Assembly (NCBI GenBank): GCA_026391515.1
Contig: JAPLEC010000359.1
Coordinates: 1-8,828, forward strand
Direction of reading: 5' to 3'
DNA length: 8,828 nt
From: Bacteroidia bacterium
GTDB lineage: Bacteria > Bacteroidota > Bacteroidia > Bacteroidales > VadinHA17
The notes under the pieces are model-generated. The model was not told the origin of the DNA. It searched no databases and saw only the letters and a program-made list of their open reading frames with translations. A program made the position numbers and the translations under genes. Positions 1-6,355 of the stretch are shown here, in pieces. How positions within the stretch are numbered: the stretch's first letter is position 1; each line of letters opens with the position of its first letter.

Positions 1-1565
1 TGCTGTTGCTTTTTGTGCCTCTGTGGATGTACTCTCAGACAGAGAATGTCGATCTGGCGATGATCTATAAGATCAAACAGGACGAACAGCGAAATTCCAA
101 GATTGAAGAGCTTGCTTCCGGACTTACCGACTTTGTCGGACCAAGGCTGACCGGCTCGACAGGAAACACCCGTGGAAATGAATGGGCTAAGAAAAAGATG
201 GAAGAGCTTGGCTTTCAGAATGTCAGGATTGAAGAAGCCAGGGATTTTTCCCGCGGCGGCTGGGATAACCTGAAAACTTATGCTGCATTGACAGCACCAT
301 ACTACGCTAACTTTGCCTGCAATTCTGTAGCATGGACCGGCAGTACAAACGGACTCGTGAAAAGCGAGGTCGTACTGATCGATGTTAAGGCAGAAAGCGA
401 TCTTGAGAAATATAAAGGAAAGCTTGCAGGGAAGATCGTTATAATACCTTCGGCAACCACAACTCCCTATGAGATAAGTTATGAGCCTCTTGCATCGAGA
501 TATACTGAAGAACAGCTTAAGGAGCTGTCAAAGGAACAGCTGCAGGGAGGAAGAAGACCCGGACAACCTTTCGATTTTACTGCAATGATGGCTCAGAGAC
601 AGCTTAGAACTAAAATAATCGATTTGCTGAAAAGCGAAGGAGCTGCTGTAATTCTGAACAATTCGGGAATGTACAATATTCCCAGGTCAAACGGTGGCGG
701 CTATAATGCCGGCGACAAAGAACCTATTGCTGAATTGAACCTCCCGATGGAAGACTTTGGAAGGATTGAAAGGCTGCTTAAGAAAAGTGTCCCGGTTGAA
801 ATGGAGGTTGAGATCAAGAATAATTTCTTCGCAAGTCCAAAGGTTTACAATGTGATCGGAGAGATTCCAGGAACCGATAAGCTCCTTAAGAATGAAGTTG
901 TCCTGCTTGGTGCCCATATTGATTCGTGGCATGGCGGAACCGGTGCGGCCGACAACGCATCGGGCTGCATAGTAATGATGGAAGCTCTTCGTATTCTGAA
1001 AAGCCTGGAAGTTGCCCCCCGAAGAACAATAAGAGTTGCTTTATGGGGCGGTGAAGAACAGGGAATGTTTGGCTCACGCGGATATACCGACAGATATCTT
1101 GTTGATTCCAAAACCAACCAGAATAAGCCTGATTTTGATAAGTTCGCAGCATATTTCAATATGGACAACGGTTCAGGCAGATACAGAGGTATCTATCTGC
1201 AGCAGAACGAGTTGGTGAGACCTATATTTGAAGAGTGGCTGAGACCATTTACCGATCTGGGCTGTTCAACGATAACAATCAGGAATACAGGCGGTACAGA
1301 CCATCAGACATTCGACCGTTACGGGTTGCCGGCTTTCCAGTTCATCCAGGATGAGATTGAATATGAACGCGGTTACCATACCGTAATGGATACCTATGAA
1401 AGGCTGGTAATATCTGATCTTAAGATAAATGCAATTATCACTGCTTCATTTGCATATAATGCTGCAATGAGGAATGACAAGCTTCCGAGAAAACCGGTTA
1501 TGAAACAGCCCGAAGGCGGATCCGGAGGTCCAGGCGGACCAGGCGGACCACCTCCCGGAATGTAA
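1..1565 (+). CDS. M28-family metallopeptidase, secreted, 5'-truncated by window edge
   Basis: The open frame runs off the left edge (the first full codon is CTG at 3-5), so the true start lies upstream. The visible N-terminus is hydrophobic (LLLFVPLWMYSQ), which fits the end of a signal peptide cleaved near SQ, and implies export to the periplasm or cell surface. Numbering from the TTG at 6, residues about 115-270 look like a PA-type domain inserted before the catalytic core. The core carries the M28 co-catalytic two-zinc signature: H304 in AHIDSWHGG, D316 in GAADNASG, E350/E351 in GGEEQGMFGS (general base and ligand), D387 in FNMDNGSG and H458 in GYHTVMDTY. All five metal ligands are present, so an active exopeptidase is expected, close to the carboxypeptidase Q (PGCP)-like group; the exact substrate cannot be read. 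The protein ends in a Gly/Pro-rich tail (residues 504-519) encoded by a 9-bp tandem repeat. It converges on tex, with a palindromic terminator between them. Confidence 0.9.
   Translation, partial: LLLFVPLWMYSQTENVDLAMIYKIKQDEQRNSKIEELASGLTDFVGPRLTGSTGNTRGNEWAKKKMEELGFQNVRIEEARDFSRGGWDNLKTYAALTAPYYANFACNSVAWTGSTNGLVKSEVVLIDVKAESDLEKYKGKLAGKIVIIPSATTTPYEISYEPLASRYTEEQLKELSKEQLQGGRRPGQPFDFTAMMAQRQLRTKIIDLLKSEGAAVILNNSGMYNIPRSNGGGYNAGDKEPIAELNLPMEDFGRIERLLKKSVPVEMEVEIKNNFFASPKVYNVIGEIPGTDKLLKNEVVLLGAHIDSWHGGTGAADNASGCIVMMEALRILKSLEVAPRRTIRVALWGGEEQGMFGSRGYTDRYLVDSKTNQNKPDFDKFAAYFNMDNGSGRYRGIYLQQNELVRPIFEEWLRPFTDLGCSTITIRNTGGTDHQTFDRYGLPAFQFIQDEIEYERGYHTVMDTYERLVISDLKINAIITASFAYNAAMRNDKLPRKPVMKQPEGGSGGPGGPGGPPPGM
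1524..1550 (+). repeat. 9-bp tandem repeat encoding a GGP tail, three copies
   Basis: Three consecutive in-frame units (GGAGGTCCA, GGCGGACCA, GGCGGACCA) encode Gly-Gly-Pro three times at the extreme C-terminus of the M28 peptidase; the last two are identical. The tail is probably disordered and lies outside the catalytic fold. Its copy number may vary between strains by slippage (inference). Confidence 0.8.
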
Positions 1566-1586
1566 TCATATGATAATTAATTAATT

Positions 1587-1618
1587 GAATAGGGACATTC
1601 CATGGAATGTCCCTATTC
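1587..1618. terminator. Perfect 32-bp palindrome, probable terminator between convergent genes
   Basis: The sequence starting GAATAGGGACATTCC is its own reverse complement across all 32 bases, giving a 13-14 bp stem around a CATG centre. On the + strand it lies 21 nt after the peptidase stop and is followed by the T-rich stretch TGTTTTCTT, as expected of an intrinsic terminator for the peptidase gene. On the - strand the tex stop codon (1615-1613) lies inside the hairpin, and the bases beyond are AATTAATTAATT rather than a clean T run, so termination of tex there is plausible but weaker. Confidence 0.8.
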
Positions 1619-3757
1619 TGTTTTCTTCTGATCTACATCCTTCATCGACAGTTGTATCCGTTTTCTGTCAATATCAACAGCCAGCACCCTGACCATAACA
1701 TGCTGATGCATCTTGACAACTGTTGAAGGATCCTGCACATAGGTTTTGCTCAGATTGGAGATATGAACCAGCCCGTCCTGCTTTATTCCGATATCGACAA
1801 AGGTACCGAATTTTGTAACATTTGTTACAATTCCCGGAACAACCATACCCGGGACCAGATCGTCCATCTCATGAATATCAGCAAACATGAACTCCCTGAT
1901 TTTTGATCTCGGATCACGGCCAGGTTTTGCCAGCTCTTCCATAATATCTTTTAACGTCGGCAGACCTGTAACAGGGGTGATATATTGCTCCAGCTTTATT
2001 TCATTTCTCTTACTCTCGTTGCTCATCAGCTCCCTGACATCGCATCCTCTATCTAATGCTATTGCTTCAACAACATGGTAACTTTCCGGATGAACAGCAC
2101 TGCTGTCGAGAGGATTTACTGCATTACGAATCCTGAGAAAACCTGCACACTGCTCAAAGGCCTTCGCTCCCATCCTCTTGACTTTCATAAGCTCCTTCCT
2201 TGATTTAAAAGGTCCGTTTTCTGTCCGGTAATCAACTATATTCTGAGCCAGCTGCGGTCCTAATCCCGATACATAGGTAAGGAGATGACTGCTTGCTGTA
2301 TTTACTTCAACTCCTACTGCATTAACACAGCTCATGACAACATCATCAAGGGCATTCTGCAATTTTTGCTGGTCGACATCGTGCTGATACTGACCTACTC
2401 CGATCGATTTGGGGTCTATCTTAACCAGTTCGGCAAGAGGATCCGTCAACCTGCGCCCTATGGAAACAGCACCGCGCACCGTAACGTCATAATCAGGAAA
2501 TTCATCACGTGCAACTTTTGATGCCGAATATATCGAAGCACCTGCTTCACTAACCACAAATACCTGTATATCATTCTCAAACTTGACCCATTTTATAAAA
2601 TCTTCTGTCTCACGGCGTGCAGTTCCATTCCCGATAGCAATAGCTTCAATTTTATATGCGTTAACAAGTGTAAGGATTTTCTTCACCGACATAGCAGTCT
2701 GATTCTGAGGCGGATGAGGATAGATTGTTTCATTATGCAACAGGTTCCCCTGCCTGTCGAGACAAACAATTTTACATCCTGTTCTGAAGCCCGGGTCAAT
2801 TGCCAGAACGTTCTTTTCTCCCAGAGGTGAAGCCAGTAAAAGCTGACGGAGGTTATCAGCAAATACTTTTATTGCTTCATCGTCGGCTTTTTCTTTCGAA
2901 ATATTTCTGAATTCTGTCTCCATTGATGCTGAAAAAAGCCTTTTCCAGCTGTCTTTTACAGCTTTCCCAACAAGTTCAGATGATTCATTTTTTCCTTTAA
3001 TAAATAATGAATTGAGAATTTCGAGTGCGTTCTCTTCTGCAGGTTCAATGGTGAGCTTGAGAAATCCCTCCTCCTCTCCCCGCCTCATTGCAAGCACACG
3101 ATGAGATGGACATTTTTTAAGAGGCTCGGACCATTCAAAATAATCACTGAATTTAATACCGTCTGTCTCTTTTCCTTTAACAACTTTGGAATAAATAACA
3201 GCTTCTTTATCAAACAGATATCTGAGCTTTTTTCTGGCTGTCTCATCCTCATTAATCCATTCGGCAATGATGTCATTTGCACCGGCAAGAGCCTCTTCGA
3301 CTGTCTGAACATGATCATTCAGGAACTTTTCAGCTTTATGCGACGGATCGGATTCCTGCTGTTTAAAGATGATGTCGGCGAGAGGTTCAAGTCCTTTTTC
3401 TCTGGCAATGGTCGCCCTGGTACGTCGTTTCGGCCTGTAAGGAAGATAAATATCCTCAAGTTCAGCCATTGTTAAAGCAGCTTCAATTCTCTTCTTAAGT
3501 TCAGGATTCATTTTCTCCTGATCTTCAATCGATTTGATAACACTCTCTCTTCTTGCATCAAGCTCCTTCAGACGGTTGTACTCTTCTTTAATATGAAGCA
3601 GCTTTACCTCATCGAGGCCTCCTGTCATCTCTTTTCTGTACCTGCTAATAAAGGGTATGGTTGCACCATCGTCCAGCAATCTGATCGTGTTCTCCACCTG
3701 CCACTCGTTCAGTCCGAGCTTATTTGCAACCCACTCAATGTTTTTGTTTGTGCTCAT
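1613..3757 (-). CDS. tex: Tex-family RNA-binding transcription accessory protein
   Basis: This is a cytoplasmic nucleic-acid-binding protein of the Tex family, 714 residues from the chosen start, near the usual 700-780. In order it shows a helical N-terminal region, including a YLPYRPKRRTRA segment typical of Tex (about 104-115); a YqgF/RNase H-like domain with AIDPGFRTG at about 319-327, IAIGNGTA at 373-380 and a conserved E near 404; the family marker SIGVGQYQHDV near 451-461; helix-hairpin-helix repeats from about 493 to 558; and a C-terminal S1 domain from about 636 to 706 (GTFVDIG, DGLVHIS, IQLSMKD). The frame stays open 22 codons further upstream to an ATG at 3823, but that extension is the intergenic GC-rich repeat translated. 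The start MSTNKNIEW at 3757 fits the family, although no clear Shine-Dalgarno precedes it. Tex proteins bind nucleic acids and are linked to transcription and stress survival; the precise role here is not shown by sequence. It is the last gene of the minus-strand series. Confidence 0.95.
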   Translation of the reverse strand: MSTNKNIEWVANKLGLNEWQVENTIRLLDDGATIPFISRYRKEMTGGLDEVKLLHIKEEYNRLKELDARRESVIKSIEDQEKMNPELKKRIEAALTMAELEDIYLPYRPKRRTRATIAREKGLEPLADIIFKQQESDPSHKAEKFLNDHVQTVEEALAGANDIIAEWINEDETARKKLRYLFDKEAVIYSKVVKGKETDGIKFSDYFEWSEPLKKCPSHRVLAMRRGEEEGFLKLTIEPAEENALEILNSLFIKGKNESSELVGKAVKDSWKRLFSASMETEFRNISKEKADDEAIKVFADNLRQLLLASPLGEKNVLAIDPGFRTGCKIVCLDRQGNLLHNETIYPHPPQNQTAMSVKKILTLVNAYKIEAIAIGNGTARRETEDFIKWVKFENDIQVFVVSEAGASIYSASKVARDEFPDYDVTVRGAVSIGRRLTDPLAELVKIDPKSIGVGQYQHDVDQQKLQNALDDVVMSCVNAVGVEVNTASSHLLTYVSGLGPQLAQNIVDYRTENGPFKSRKELMKVKRMGAKAFEQCAGFLRIRNAVNPLDSSAVHPESYHVVEAIALDRGCDVRELMSNESKRNEIKLEQYITPVTGLPTLKDIMEELAKPGRDPRSKIREFMFADIHEMDDLVPGMVVPGIVTNVTKFGTFVDIGIKQDGLVHISNLSKTYVQDPSTVVKMHQHVMVRVLAVDIDRKRIQLSMKDVDQKKTE

Positions 3758-3781
3758 AGTTGAAAGAATTCTACATGTTAA

Positions 3782-3846
3782 AACCCACCCCAACCCCTCC
3801 CAGGAGGGGATCATGTTGGTCAACCCACCCCTTGACGAGGAGGGGA
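3782..3846. repeat. Two-copy GC-rich intergenic repeat with hairpins
   Basis: AACCCACCCC occurs at 3782-3791 and again at 3822-3831, exactly 40 bp apart. Each copy is followed by an inverted repeat ending in GGAGGGGAT: CCCCTCC/GGAGGGG at 3794-3809 (7-bp stem, 2-nt loop) and CCCCT/AGGGG at 3828-3832 and 3841-3845. The unit fills much of the 134-bp gap between the rlmI-like gene and tex. The style matches a dispersed intergenic repeat I recall from Bacteroidota genomes. The copies have no T tract and are not convincing terminators. Confidence 0.75.
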
Positions 3847-3861
3847 TTCTGTTTTTCCATT

Positions 3862-3893
3862 GTGCCTTTGTGCCTCTGCGCCTTTACGCCTTT
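3862..3893. repeat. Degenerate 8-bp tandem repeat, four units
   Basis: Four contiguous octamers are seen: GTGCCTTT, GTGCCTCT, GCGCCTTT and ACGCCTTT. The last unit covers two bases of the stop codon of the methyltransferase gene (3894-3892). Similar (A)AAGGC(A/G)CAAAGGCAC runs occur between genes in many bacteria and give spurious arginine/lysine/glutamine-rich or FVPLRL-like translations; here they are non-coding. Confidence 0.7.
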
Positions 3894-5073
3894 ATTCCAC
3901 ATAAATTACCAGCCCTTTCAGGTATTCGCTTTCCGGGTGATAAATATTGACAGGATGATCAGGCGGCTGGCTCATCTGGTGAAGTATTCTCACTTTGCGG
4001 CCTGTATTGGCAGCAGCCGCAAACACCGATTTCCTGAAATTTTCTTTTGTCACCACCTGAGAACACGAAAAAGTAAAAATTATACCGCCAGGTCTTATCT
4101 GTTCTATAGCCTTCATATTCAATCTCTTATATCCCTGCAGCGCATTTGATAAAACTTTATTGTGTTTTGCAAAAGCAGGCGGATCAAGAATAATCAGGTC
4201 ATATTTTCCTTTTATATCATTGAGAAAATCGAATGCATCAACCTGAAAAGCCTCATGCATATGCTCCTCTCCATAATTCAGCCTGATATTTTCATTGGCC
4301 AGCTCTGTTGCTGATGCCGAACTGTCAACTGTATGCACCAGTACCGCATTTTTCATGGCGTAAACCGAAAATGCACCCGTATATCCAAACATATTCAGGA
4401 CTCTCTTCCCTTCTGAATATTCTAAAAGCAGTTTCCTGTTATCCCGCTGATCAATAAAAAAACCTGTCTTTTGGCCAATAGTCCAGTCAATTTTAAAGCG
4501 GAAGCCATTTTCGGATACGATGACCGGACCTGAATTGCCATAAAGAAATTCATTTTTCCCTGAGACACCTGACATGTATGGAATTGTTCCTTCGCTTTTA
4601 TCATAGACTGCTTTCAGCCTCTCTCCACAAATATCTTTCAAAATGGCTGCAAATTCATTCCGCATCCTGTACATTCCGACCGAATGCATCTGCATGACTG
4701 CCACTCCGTTGTAATAATCAATGATAAGCCCTGGGAGATCGTCGCCTTCTGCATGAACCAGTCTGTAAACGTTTGTTTGTGAATTATTTACAAGTCCAAT
4801 AGCCCTCCTGTAATTTATGGCATTTTTAATTCTTTCCCTGAAAAAATTAATATCCGGTTCAATTTCACTGAAAGAGAGAATTCTCACAGCTATTGAACCC
4901 GGCTGGTAATGACCGGTTGCCAGGAATTCGTCCTTATTGTCATAAACATTGACAACATCCCCTTCAGAAGGTTTGCCGTAGATCTTCTTGATGGCTCCTG
5001 AGAATATCCATGGATGATACCTTCGAACTGATTGGTCTTTGCCGGATTTGAGGACTATCTTTACTTTCTGCAT
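3892..5073 (-). CDS. RlmI-like class I SAM-dependent 23S rRNA cytosine-C5 methyltransferase
   Basis: At 393 residues this is close to E. coli RlmI (396 residues), which makes m5C1962 in 23S rRNA using S-adenosylmethionine. In order: an N-terminal PUA RNA-binding domain (about 1-70, with RRYHPWIFSGAI), a central domain (about 95-190, with RLVHAEGDDLPGLIIDYY), and a Rossmann methyltransferase domain. The last opens with GQKTGFFIDQRDNR (200-213), then SAM motif I VLNMFGYTGAFSVYA (225-239), acidic VDSS (249-252), the catalytic LILDPPAF loop near 294-301, and FSCSQ (335-339), whose cysteine fits the m5C mechanism. COG1092 membership is clear; the target base is inferred by homology, so no symbol is given. 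The start is 48 nt past the exonuclease stop, with a palindrome between them. The ATG at 5073 is the natural start for this family, and no strong ribosome binding site is visible. Confidence 0.92.
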   Translation of the reverse strand: MQKVKIVLKSGKDQSVRRYHPWIFSGAIKKIYGKPSEGDVVNVYDNKDEFLATGHYQPGSIAVRILSFSEIEPDINFFRERIKNAINYRRAIGLVNNSQTNVYRLVHAEGDDLPGLIIDYYNGVAVMQMHSVGMYRMRNEFAAILKDICGERLKAVYDKSEGTIPYMSGVSGKNEFLYGNSGPVIVSENGFRFKIDWTIGQKTGFFIDQRDNRKLLLEYSEGKRVLNMFGYTGAFSVYAMKNAVLVHTVDSSASATELANENIRLNYGEEHMHEAFQVDAFDFLNDIKGKYDLIILDPPAFAKHNKVLSNALQGYKRLNMKAIEQIRPGGIIFTFSCSQVVTKENFRKSVFAAAANTGRKVRILHQMSQPPDHPVNIYHPESEYLKGLVIYVE

Positions 5074-5101
5074 ATCTATTCAGTTCTCTTGTGAGTTATA
5101 T

Positions 5102-5121
5102 CCCCAGACTGAAGTCTGGGG
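5102..5121. repeat. 20-bp palindrome abutting the exonuclease stop codon
   Basis: CCCCAGAC and GTCTGGGG form a perfect 8-bp stem around TGAA (the pairing can extend by one A-T pair). It starts on the base after the TGA stop of the exonuclease gene and ends 28 nt before the methyltransferase start codon. Read along the - strand it is followed by ATATAACTC rather than a T run, so it looks more like a REP-type dispersed palindrome or mRNA-stabilising hairpin than a rho-independent terminator. Confidence 0.75.
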
Positions 5122-5706
5122 TCAGTTAATACTCGTCAGTTTTATATAGATTTCCCTGCAAACCCAGGCATCAGTAGCTGCATATATCTGCTGAGCTTCA
5201 GACAGTTCATCAGCTTCCCAGTTTGTCACCTGCTGTCTTTTGGATATCCTGAAACCCAGAACTATTGCAGTCAGTTTTTTAAGTCCCGAGCTCTGGATCC
5301 CAAAATCTTTCACAAAGTGCAGGAGGTCAATAAAACCCACAGGATTGAATTTTCTTACTCTTTTCAGGAAGCGGATATCATCATGAACTGCAACACCTGC
5401 TTTGATCACCCTTGGATCGGCAAAGAGATTGACAAGCTCTTCAGGGATACCTATTTTATTTATTCTGAAGAGGCAGGCCAGATTGCCGGTTGCAAGCTGA
5501 ATTAATGATACTTTGTTTTTACGCCCTTTTTTGAAAGACGGCCTGGATTCTGTGTCAAACCCCAGGACTCTTTCTTTTCGAAGCCTGGGCAATATTTTCT
5601 TAAAAATCTGAAGATCATCAACAATCACTATCTCACCTTTGAACCAGGAAAGATCATAGTTCTGAAGCTCCTCGACCGTTATTGTCTCCTGAAAATTATT
5701 TTTCAT
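5122..5706 (-). CDS. DEDDy-type 3'-5' exonuclease (RNase D-like fold)
   Basis: A compact 194-residue protein consisting almost entirely of a 3'-5' exonuclease domain. Counting from the ATG at 5706, the three Exo motifs are Exo I LGFDTESRPSF (D51 and E53), Exo II AGVAVHDDIRFL (D109 or D110) and Exo III YAATDAW (Y175 and D179). Together they give the four acidic residues plus tyrosine of the DEDDy class, which removes nucleotides from 3' ends with two metal ions. There is no HRDC domain or polymerase domain, so it is not canonical RNase D or PolA; DNA versus RNA preference cannot be decided. The frame stays open to an ATG at 5787, but that extension lies inside the DUF5063 gene. AGGGA at 5716-5712 sits 5 nt before the ATG at 5706, which decides the start (the adjacent ATG at 5709 is an alternative). 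The 11-nt overlap with DUF5063 suggests translational coupling. Confidence 0.9.
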   Translation of the reverse strand: MKNNFQETITVEELQNYDLSWFKGEIVIVDDLQIFKKILPRLRKERVLGFDTESRPSFKKGRKNKVSLIQLATGNLACLFRINKIGIPEELVNLFADPRVIKAGVAVHDDIRFLKRVRKFNPVGFIDLLHFVKDFGIQSSGLKKLTAIVLGFRISKRQQVTNWEADELSEAQQIYAATDAWVCREIYIKLTSIN

Positions 5707-6328
5707 CATCTTCCCTGAATTCTTTTTGTCTTCTTGAAATAAACCATTCTGAAGTATTTCTTTTCCTTTCACTTCCACTTTCATCATTTTCGACTTTACC
5801 TATCTCTTCACCCGAATAAATAAATTTATGAATTGCTCTCAGAGAATTTACAAGTTTCTGTCCCCATAAATTTTCAAAATTCATTCTGCATTCCCATATA
5901 GCGTCATTCATAACTTCCTTTGTACCTGTCTGATACAGAAGAAGAAAATCTTTCATATCCTGGTAAATATCAGCCATATTCTCTGCCAGACTTGATGGTA
6001 CGGGACCATCTGCAACATTAAATTTATCATCGAAAACCTCGACGAAATCATTAGCTGTTCCAAACCGGTTCTTGAACGAATCATGTATCCTGCACCAGTC
6101 GGCTTCTGTAACAAATTTCTCATTACCATCTTCAAAAAATGGCTCCAGCGCCGGCAACAGTGAAGCTTTCAGGTACAGCAGGGGCATAATACGCTGCATG
6201 ATCCTGAGCATCTCATCGCCCTTCAGCTCAGAAGCATGTTCAGCATATTTGCAATACTCATTGGCGACTGCCACAAACTCAACAACATTCCTTGAATAAG
6301 CAGGATCTGATTTTTTCCCCATGTTCAT
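5696..6328 (-). CDS. DUF5063 family protein, function unknown
   Basis: A 210-residue soluble protein resembling the DUF5063 family (recognised from its overall pattern and its position beside the exonuclease; not verified by search). It has no signal peptide or membrane segment. The sequence reads as mostly helical: an N-terminal block (about 10-65) with ANEYCKYAEHA and LKASLLPALEP, a middle block with FVTEADW (near 70), and a helical region with ADIYQDMKDFLLLYQTG and ECRMNFENLWGQKLVNSLRAIH (about 114-168). The last ~35 residues are highly charged and probably disordered. No catalytic motif is evident. It starts 27 nt after recQ ends, with a -7-like box in the gap, and overlaps the exonuclease start by 11 nt, so a joint role with the nuclease is a reasonable inference. 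The ATG at 6322 (MGKKSD) is an equally possible start. Confidence 0.8.
   Translation of the reverse strand: MNMGKKSDPAYSRNVVEFVAVANEYCKYAEHASELKGDEMLRIMQRIMPLLYLKASLLPALEPFFEDGNEKFVTEADWCRIHDSFKNRFGTANDFVEVFDDKFNVADGPVPSSLAENMADIYQDMKDFLLLYQTGTKEVMNDAIWECRMNFENLWGQKLVNSLRAIHKFIYSGEEIGKVENDESGSERKRNTSEWFISRRQKEFREDDEK
5711..5716 (-). promoter_or_regulatory. Shine-Dalgarno-like site for the exonuclease gene
   Basis: AGGGAA on the - strand lies inside the last codons of the DUF5063 gene, about 5 nt before the ATG at 5706. It is notable because other genes in the window lack a clear ribosome binding site, and it argues against the long upstream start. Confidence 0.5.
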
Positions 6329-6342
6329 TTTTAATCAGACAG

Positions 6343-6350
6343 CAAAATTA
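6343..6350 (-). promoter_or_regulatory. Possible Bacteroidota -7 promoter box before the DUF5063 gene
   Basis: TAATTTTG on the - strand is an exact match to the TAnnTTTG -7 consensus of Bacteroidota housekeeping sigma factors. It lies in the 27-nt gap after the recQ stop, 14 nt before the ATG at 6328. I see no exact TTTG -33 box at the right spacing, and the leader would be very short, so an internal promoter separating DUF5063-exonuclease-methyltransferase from recQ is suggested rather than shown. Confidence 0.4.
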
Positions 6351-6355
6351 GACAT

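Noticed and set aside
845..1168. Antisense open frames of 107 and 88 codons within the M28 peptidase gene
   Set aside because: They are shadows of a gene with clear catalytic motifs on the + strand and show no recognisable domain.
3657..4149. Two + strand open frames across the tex/methyltransferase gap
   Set aside because: Their translations consist of the GC-rich repeat, the 8-bp tandem repeat (FVPLRL-like) and antisense of the flanking genes.
5707..5787. Longer exonuclease start at 5787
   Set aside because: The extra residues come from inside the charged C-terminal coding region of the DUF5063 gene and precede the conserved domain; an AGGGA site supports the start at 5706.
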